Positions 56,601 to 64,000 of a stretch of 64,000 nt of DNA are shown here, piece after piece. Each line of letters starts with the position of its first letter. The first letter of the stretch is position 1. The DNA comes from Phoenix dactylifera (lineage: Eukaryota > Streptophyta > Magnoliopsida > Arecales > Arecaceae), in the NCBI RefSeq assembly GCF_009389715.1, contig NC_052409.1, forward strand, positions 5,197,775 to 5,261,774, read 5' to 3'. The notes beneath the pieces were generated by a model that saw nothing but the letters and a program-made list of their open reading frames with translations, made no database searches and was not told the DNA's origin. The translations under genes were made by a program, and so were the position numbers.

Positions 56601-59089
56601 GATCTTGCAAATTTAGAAAACAATATCTCTATCTGGACAAAGAACATCAATTAGATTTTACTACTTTATCAAAAGTTATTTAGCTTAAATCATTGGCAAT
56701 CATGCCAATATCTTGTAATGTTTTTGATTCTTACATCTAGAATTAACTTGACATTAATATTAGTTATGTAACATCATCTTTGACCTTTCTCTTACTTAGT
56801 TTTCCTAATTGTCTTGTTATCATTAGGAGATCACATGCTGATCATTGGAGCTATCAAACTTCATTTATGCACATGATTATTGGTCATCTAATTTATTGTT
56901 GGATTTATTTTGGAGGAGCATCTATTAGAAGATATACCAGTTGAATCACAATAACTCTCTAGACACCCCAATACTGTCAGCAGTAGCAAACTATGACATG
57001 GGCTCACAGTGTTTTAGTATCTTTGAAAGCAAAGAACTGAAAATTGATATATCATAAAACAAACAAAGGCAAGTCTATGCATGCATGAGCAGATTGAACT
57101 TCATGTCACCAACAATTGCCTTCTAACCACGCAAAAGGCAAAGTTTTACCAACTCAAAAACTGTAAAACCTTGCACCGCAAAACCAGAGATAAAGCTATC
57201 ATACTATTTAAAATACAAATAAGTATAGACAACTGATTATAGGTCCAACTTGGCAGTAAAGGGTAAAATCATCTATAGCTGCTTCTTCTGAAAATATGGT
57301 GTAAAAGAAACCAACAGCTCTTAGTACACAATATATAAACAAAACTAACAGCAGTTGTACTACATATATCATAAGAGTAACAATGCAAAATCAAAAATTG
57401 ATGAAAAGAAAACATCAAAGCATTCCAAATTAACTCACTCGATTAAAGCCAGCAATCAATGAGATATGCACCCAGCCCTGGCCATCCATCCTCTGCCTCA
57501 AGTATATGTCTTTACACAAGTTATCAGAACTGCAAGCAAGATGACAAAAATAAATGACACAAAGTACCATAACAAGGTTAAATGTTAATTAATTGTAGAC
57601 CTTCGAAGTTACCTGAAATAGTATTCTATCTGCTTCAAAAGCAAAGCACGCTGATGATCAGCTCCATTAACAAACATTGTAGGTGGTATTGCATGTGGTA
57701 CTTGATGAGCAACAAAAGGCATGTTTCTGAGCGATTCAAGTGGTGGGTGGGCTGGGATGTAATATACAGGAGCAGGAATTTCTGATAAACAATTACAGAC
57801 CATCAAAATGGAGAAACCTATCATGAGATAAGAGAGATTGCGAGAACCAAAGACCGTGTAGCTTACCAGCAAAGCCCATGGGGCTTAAGAAAGGCCGGAC
57901 ATGTGGAGGAGGGCTTACAAACGGTGCTGGAGAAGGTGGAGGTTGCCTGGGGAATGGCCGGGGATGACCCCGATGCTGTTGTGGCGGAAGCAGCATGTGA
58001 GCATCTCTCCCACTAAAACCTCTAAGAGGATTCCAATCATAGCCACCCCGCTCGTGATCCCTCCAGCTCCGATAGGCTCCATGATGGGACCGACCACCAC
58101 CACTGTTGCCCCTGCGATTGCCACCGTAGCCGCCATGGTGATCCCCTGAACCATGCTGCTTTGGTGTGAACCCGTTGCTCCTCAAACCATGATGCCAATT
58201 GCTATTGCTCCCGTTGGGATGGACGGTGGCGGAAGGCTCTGGGCCAGACTGTTTGTCAGGGATGATCTGAGCTGTCTCGGCTGAAGCCGGTGGTGATAAA
58301 GGTGGTGGCGATCCACCATTGGTTGATGCACCACTGCTACTGCCGCCGCCTCCACCACCACGCCTCATGGACTTAGAATTCGGAATGGATTTCTGGCGGA
58401 CAGGGGCCGCATGGTTCAGAGAAGAATTAGGGTTTGGGTGATTGGAATTTGGCTTCTGCAAAGGAGACGTGATCCCAGGACCCCGATTCCAAGAAGATCA
58501 AAGTCAATAGATGGGTTTCAAACAACATGCAAGCATGGAAAAGGAATAAAAACTCAAAACGTTTGCTAAATTCCTGTAAAAAAATCAATGAAACAATTAA
58601 GGATCGCACCGGAGGAGCAGAGACTGATCCATCTGAGAGCGCCTTCAGAGAATCCGACGACGATAATTTAGAAGAAGCCCTGGCAGACTCGGAGAGAGGG
58701 GGCCAGGAGTCGGCCCCCATGACGTGGCCTGCTTCATTGAAGCCATTGGACGGCATGTTCCAAGCCGGCTTCTTCCCTCGGGCGGCGACATTGCCGTTGC
58801 TCCCCTGGTCCGGGCTCTCGGACGGCGGCGGCACGGACGACGGCGGCGGCGGCATGGACGACGAGGCCGCGTCCTCCGCGTAAGGCGGGGAGCGATCGGC
58901 GGGCGCCGGGGGGGAGATCGAGGCGGGACGCGGCGGCGAGGGGGAGGCGGCCGGGACGGCCTCGGGCTCGCCGCGGACGACTTGGGCCCAGGGGGCGGAG
59001 AGACCCCCGTCACCGCCGCCGCGGGGGGCGGGGTGGGCGGAGCAGGGGGAGAGGTGGTTGCAGGAGGACTGGTCGGAGGCGGGCGACAT
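50621..59089 (-). CDS. LARP1C: La-related protein 1b/1c (LARP1 family), 6 exons
   Basis: Cytoplasmic RNA-binding protein. Plant LARP1 members act in mRNA stability and translation, and LARP1c in leaf senescence. Exons: 59089-58610, 58455-57867, 57781-57613, 57529-57439, 51213-51142, 50923-50621. All are GT-AG and in frame, giving 567 aa. The start MSPASDQSS is the first in-frame ATG. Residues 1-390 are disordered, Pro/Ser then Gly/Arg/His-rich (GGYGGNRRG, FPRQPPPSPAPF). The La motif covers about 395-480: HQRALLLKQIEYYFSSDNLC, DIYLRQRMDGQGWVHISLI, FNRVKQLTNN, IRGSDIVEVQGENIRRRNDW, WILP. The C-terminal 80 residues are polar and disordered, without the animal DM15 repeats, as expected for 1b/1c. 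Intron 4 is 6.2 kb. The subtype call (1b versus 1c) is uncertain. Confidence 0.95.
51658..51684 (+). repeat. G27 homopolymer
   Basis: Uninterrupted run of G on the plus strand (C on the LARP1 sense strand), followed by GTGCGGGGTGCGGTGGGG. The exact length may be an assembly estimate. Confidence 0.8.
52565..52700 (+). repeat. Possible SINE remnant
   Basis: AGTTCAATTCC (52615-52625) resembles a Pol III B box and follows GCGCTTGCTCTGA-type tRNA-like sequence. A G/T-rich body then runs to an A-run near 52693. No second copy is present in this window. Confidence 0.3.
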
Positions 59090-59100
59090 TGCGGGGGATG

Positions 59101-59114
59101 CTAGGGTTAGGGTT
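59101..59114 (-). promoter_or_regulatory. Telo-box motif at the LARP1 start
   Basis: AACCCTAACCCTAG on the minus strand, 12 bp upstream of the ATG. Telo-boxes are frequent near starts of translation-related plant genes. Confidence 0.5.
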
Positions 59115-59292
59115 CCGATCGGGGATCGGCGAGCTCCCGGAAGCAAAGATGAGGGAGAGAAAAAAAAGCGAATTAGGAGAGAGGAGACGGCGGTGGGAGT
59201 ATGATGGGGAATTAGGGAAAATTCCGAGGCGCTTAGCGAAATTATTTCAGCAATGTATGATCCGATGGGAGCACGACGGGGAGGGGGTTTAG

Positions 59293-59479
59293 GTCTCTCT
59301 CTCTCTCTCGCTCTCTCTCTCTCTCTCGGTTCCTGCTTTGCTTTTGAGGGCCGGAAGAGGAGCTGCGGCGGAGAGTGGTTTTTTCAATTAATGATGCGAG
59401 GAAATACCCTTGCCCTTTCCCTGGTATTACCTTTTCCTCTTTGGACTCTGACTCTCTCTCTCTCTCCTTTTCCTCTTTG

Positions 59480-59518
<39 letters not shown>
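59293..59518. repeat. (CT)n microsatellites upstream of LARP1
   Basis: CT runs at 59293-59327, 59452-59466 and 59481-59518. The phrase CCTTTTCCTCTTTGGACTCT is duplicated before the last two. Confidence 0.9.
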
Positions 59519-59521
<3 letters not shown>

Positions 59522-59529
59522 TCAATAAG

Positions 59530-61980
59530 TCGTGCATAGGTTTGCCGTGTTACTTGCTTTGGTCTAATACCAAGGATAAGTGCATTCCTACCTAAGCAAT
59601 GCTATCTTCCATTGATGTGGCTTATATGGTTAAAAGATGACCATTTTGGAAAAACAAGAAAAGTGTTACCAAGGAGGAAAATGAATTTATTGAGCTTGAT
59701 TCAAGAGTGTGGGCATGATTCATTTAATCATGAAATTGATGTGAATTATGTTTTTCTATTTATTTTGTGTTAGAGGAGGTTTTGGAAGGATCACTGTGCT
59801 TTGCTTTGATCCCATATCTATTATCTTCCACATGTTAATATATGAGCCATTCAATAGATTGACAAATTATTCAAGTTAAACTTCATGATAACAATTTTGA
59901 TGGTTGGCTAAAAGTTTTAGAGGCATAGTGTCCCTTATTAGAAGTTCATTTACAAGTGAAAATTTGTTCCACGTGTTGTAGAATTTCTCTTCGGACAAAG
60001 TATATGCAAGTTTGAAAAATTCGTTCTCACATCATTTTCTATGTTGCTATTTATAAACTTATAGGATATTGGAAAGTTCTTTGACTTGAGCTCTATGTAG
60101 TTCTTTGGTAAAAAGGAGTCTTAAGCTACTTTCCATGATATTGTCTATCTTGTTTTCATACTAATTGAGTTGGCAAGAGCAAAGACCACTAGCTAGTAAC
60201 TAATGTATTGGAAGTTAATTATAGTTTATTCAAATTATAGTTAAACCCAAAAACTATATTTTGAGCTAGAAAATTTTCAAGTTGGCTAAAAGCTTCATAT
60301 TCCTAATGTATGTTATGTGAAATTCTTTAGAGGCGTCGAATATTTTGAAATATTTTTTCCAAGTGTCATGATTGGTCCTTTTTGGACCACACAGCAACAA
60401 TTTAAGAATTTGACAAATTTGTTTTTGTTCAATATTTTAAGATGAAATTGTAGGATACCATGGAGTTTCTTGATCTTACCTTGAAGTTTTCTTCTCTCCT
60501 AAAATCTTAAGGTAGTTTTGACATGATATTGTCTATCTTGTTTCACTAATGCGGATTGCAGAATTTTCCATTTCAAGTTTATTACGGTAAAATCTATTTG
60601 TCATCAAATAAAGTCATAAGGAGTTCCTAAAGTTCCTTCGGTGATAGTTAATTTAATAAATTCTAATTTATGATGTGATGAGTTTGCTAGCTAGCTAGAA
60701 ACTTCATGTGTATAATATACTTTCCTTCATAAGTGTCATAAACATTTTAGAAAATCTACTCCATCTGCCAATGTAACTTCTTTACAAGGTATAGTAAACA
60801 TCTGAGTTTACCAAAAGAAAAAAAAAGAATTAAAATTTTGAGATCTTGAGAACAATCAAAGATTCACAGGAAACTAAACAATCCTTCTAGGTTCGTTATC
60901 AACATATACATCTCCCCTTATCTTTGTTCTTGATAAAGAGTGGCTCTCAAGTTGCATTAGAATAGGCACAGGCAAAACATTAGAATAAATTTGTTACAAC
61001 TTAAGTTTGGCTACTTTCCATTGGACTTGTTTTGATAAAACTAAGTCATAAAATCTTTACACAAAATGGTTATTTAAGCTTTATCTGTCTTGCAAAAAAT
61101 CACATACAGCCACTGAAAAGTAGACTAATTGAGATATACACTTGACATATTCATTTCTGCTTAGAATATGTACCATTTGGCTGATTCAGATATATCTCCT
61201 CCAAAAAAGAGCAGACAAAGCGAACAATTTGCATTAATAAAAACTTTACCATATCACTTGCTGTACTGCAGATAATGTGATAGCCCGCTATTTTTTGGGC
61301 TAATGGGCCGGCCTGAAGAAGACTCCCGCGATCGATCGATCGTGAAAGGTGGAGAAGAAGACTCCAACCTCCTCGATCATGCTGGAGATCCAACCACCGG
61401 CCAATCTTAAGGGAGATTGCAGCATTCACTCAGATTTGTTAGAATCACAGGACCAAATTTGTATGACGTACTCCGCATCATAGTTTTTTAGTAATGTTTC
61501 CATTATACAAATGACAAATCAGTTGGTTGTTGTATATGTCCTATATAATTGGGACAAGGCTTAATGTTGTTGCTTAGGTTATTCTATATCATAACTCATC
61601 TGATTTTTGCTCGAATAAAAAATATTTGGTAAGTTAGGTGATGACATGCTATGCATCTAGGAGCATAGTATTCACTCATCATAAAACAAATGAGGTATAA
61701 TTGTGCCATTCTTATCCTTGAACATGTCATAGACACATTATGTCTTTTGCAATCTTCTACTCAAATTATTTGGCTTTTCCATCAAAAGTCAAAATCCGGG
61801 ACAGGGAGGGGCTGCATAATGCCGGAAGATGGAGAGATTCAAAATCGAGTATCTGTTTCAATTTTTTGTGATTGGATGGACATGAGGTGGGAGAAGGAAT
61901 TGGGACATAAGAATTAGAAATTCAGGGTTAATGATGCAGATGTTAAAATGCATAAATAAGGAATAGGTCTAGTTCTTGTA
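59530..61980. other. Intergenic, nothing assigned
   Basis: AT-rich sequence with only short accidental frames. No repeat or gene was recognised. Confidence 0.45.
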
Positions 61981-62431
61981 GGGCTCGTTTGGTTCGCAGA
62001 AAAAGGAGGGAAAAAAGTATGGTCAACGGAAAAGTAATAAGATGCCTCTTGTTTGGTTGGAGTTTTCAAAGGAGAGAAACGGAAAAGTTGTATTCGAAAT
62101 ATGATTCTCATGTTTCATGGGAAAAATCCACGAGAAACATGCGAAAGTTACTTTTCCGTGAGCCAAAAATCACTTCATTTTTATTTTTTTCCACCAAGAC
62201 CCTACAGCATTAAAGAGGCATTAAAGACCTAATTTTTATTAAGAGTATAATATAAATTATACATAACTCTTTCAGAAAAGTGCATGGTCAACCAAACATA
62301 AGCACTCTGTAAATCTGTCATTTTTCCATGGTCAACCAAATATACCAAAAGTATTTTTTTAGACATTCTCTTCCCAGAAATATGCGCATATTTCTAGGAG
62401 GAAAAATGTTCTCTGCAAACCAAACGAGCCC
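61981..62431. mobile_element. MITE with 20-bp TIRs and GTA target duplication
   Basis: The left end GGGCTCGTTTGGTTCGCAGA and the reverse complement of the right end differ at a single base. GTA flanks both sides (61978-61980 and 62432-62434). The 451-bp interior is AT-rich, non-coding, and contains further inverted similarity (GGTCAACCAAA phrases). TIR type and 3-bp duplication fit PIF/Harbinger-like (Tourist) MITEs, although that family prefers TWA. Confidence 0.85.
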
Positions 62432-62605
62432 GTAAAGTTTTTCTACAATTCAGAAAGACTTGAGCTTTTTAGCAAATTATATTAGCTATTGGCTTTCTAT
62501 AAAAAAAAGGAGAGAAAAAAAAAGCTACTGGTTTCATGGGTCAAGGATCCTGGTGGATTTCTGAAAGGATCCAAGTAAAGGTGATCCACTAAATGCTGTC
62601 CTAAT

Positions 62606-62835
62606 ATGATTCCAAAGCAAAACAGCAAGCAATAAAAATATGGAAGCGAAACCTAGGATAAAGCTTAGATATAGGAGACTAAATGAAAGAAGCAAGATCT
62701 AACTAAGAATATGATTCCAAAGCAAAACAGCAAGCAATATGAAAAAATATCAAAGCTAAACCGAGGATAAAGCTTAGATACAGGAGACTAAATGATTCTA
62801 AAAGAAAGAATGCACGATCTAACTAAGAAAAACAG
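62606..62835. repeat. Tandem repeat of about 105 bp, two copies
   Basis: ATGATTCCAAAGCAAAACAG begins at 62606 and 62711. Both units continue with GGATAAAGCTTAGATA-AGGAGACTAAATGA and GATCTAACTAAGAA. The second has small insertions. Confidence 0.85.
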
Positions 62836-64000
62836 AAATAATAATGCAGTAGGATGAAGATAATGATCTAAACTAAGAAATGATGTAAAATATGTATGCA
62901 GTCAAAGCATCGCATTCGGTTGACATCAAATGAGAAATTAAATGAAAACAAACAAATTAACAACCATACAACATTCAACGGGTTCACTGGATTTTAGGAA
63001 TGGTTGCCAAGTTGGCAGCATATGATTCCACTAATGCTCCTTTGGTTTGCCCAACAACCACACTCAGAGATTTCAGCAATCAGTGTCATCATGACTTCCC
63101 TCAACTTGTAGGAAAACTAGGAGTTTGGGAGGAAGAGAGGAATAGCAATTTGCGGTCTTAAACACAGTTTACTGTGTTGATGGTTGAACCAAGGGCCTGT
63201 TATGGGCTGCTTGGGGATTCAGAAACAGGGTTAGCCAGAATCGAATAAAAGCTGGCTGTTAGATCTTTTTGCCCCAAAAAAAAATCAAATTAGAGCTTTT
63301 CCCCTTTTTAAAAAAAAATTATTTTTTAAAAAAGATTTTGGTACTGTTTTGGCCCTGCAAGAAATGTCAAACGAGACCTTAATCTAACCTGTAAATAGGC
63401 TGTTAATTTGTCTCTTAAAAAAAATGGCAGCTAAATGAGGGAAAAGATTTTAACCGTTGCACAGAAGAAGAACTTTTGAAAAAGCCCCTCCTGACTACGG
63501 TAATTATAATATAGTACCTAAAAATTTAAATTAAGTCTTGAAACTAGAAATAATGGCATATATAGCTTAAACGAAAAGAAAATCTAAATAAACAAAGTGA
63601 AACGCTAACCAGTGACAAACTTGATGCGAAACATATTGTAGAATTTAAGGATCATTCTATCCATAGACTCGACAATGATGACTTTGGTAGGTCTTAAAAG
63701 CTTGATGATTTTCATCTAAAGGAATTCAAAAAAAGAAAAAGAAGGAAGATAATCTCAATAAATATATTGACAGGTGTACAAGGGTAGGATAAAATAATTG
63801 AATTTTAAATACGAATGAAGGACCAAGAAGTCTTCACCAAAGGTTGTAGTAGACATCAGTTTCGAAACATGTTTATCAATATGCCAAAGAGAAGAATGAA
63901 TATATATATTTTTTTATTAAATGTAGAAGTAACTTGTGCAAAGAAACTTCTCAAAAGAAACCACATACTCGATAATAACAGAACATATAATTTTTATTCA
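62836..64000. other. Intergenic to window end
   Basis: AT-rich sequence; no gene or repeat recognised. Confidence 0.45.

Larger units (their letters stand above)
51214..57438 (-). other. LARP1 intron 4 (6.2 kb) splitting the La motif
   Basis: AT-rich intron between the FNR exon and the VKQLTNN exon. It contains a long G homopolymer (51658-51684), a possible SINE remnant (52565-52700) and a short (CT)n run near 56487. No coding sequence on either strand was recognised. Confidence 0.8.

Overview
This is nuclear DNA of a flowering plant. The genes have GT-AG introns, the intergenic DNA is AT-rich, and the insertions are plant-type: L1-like LINEs with a C-terminal RNase H, a tRNA-derived SINE, MITEs and an LTR fragment. 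Gene sequences look monocot but not grass-like, so a palm or similar lineage is my guess; this is inference.

Five host genes are supported, all on the minus strand. (1) SKP1-like, first exon only (455-775); the rest lies left of the window. (2) FREE1/FYVE1, complete, ten coding exons between 10278 and 26345, 600 aa, an ESCRT-associated PI3P-binding endosomal sorting protein. (3) MED4, one uninterrupted coding exon (35672-36985, 437 aa). (4) An FD-type bZIP flowering factor, three exons (41772-42632, 176 aa), ending in the 14-3-3/florigen-binding SAP motif and apparently using a GC-AG intron. (5) LARP1b/c, six exons (50621-59089, 567 aa), with a complete La motif split by a 6.2 kb intron. The genes are unrelated housekeeping or developmental loci; nothing suggests a cluster or shared pathway.

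The rest is largely transposon-derived. A decayed two-ORF LINE fills 3316 to about 9470. A second LINE with an intact 1381-aa ORF2 sits in FREE1 intron 1 (18099 to about 23563), in the same orientation as the gene. A 5'-truncated LINE tail lies at 27992-28575, and an RNase H-like scrap on the plus strand at 39600-39745. A SINE family occurs twice: near-complete at 38126-38530, and diverged at about 925-1305 directly upstream of the SKP1 TATA box. An exact-TIR MITE lies at 61981-62431, a long-TIR foldback element at 43375-43850, and a probable Gypsy LTR at about 47690-48345.

The least conventional signal is a tandem pair of 183-bp units (39792-40157), each carrying a plant snRNA-type USE box (RTCCCACATCG) and a TATA box at about Pol III spacing. 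A decayed, 200-bp-spaced relative lies at 46461-46720. I see no CRISPR, operon, defence system or other discrete new biological system. Long AT-rich stretches (1310-3315, 28576-34440, 43856-46450, 48350-50620, 59530-61980, 62840-64000) hold nothing I can assign beyond the small repeats listed.
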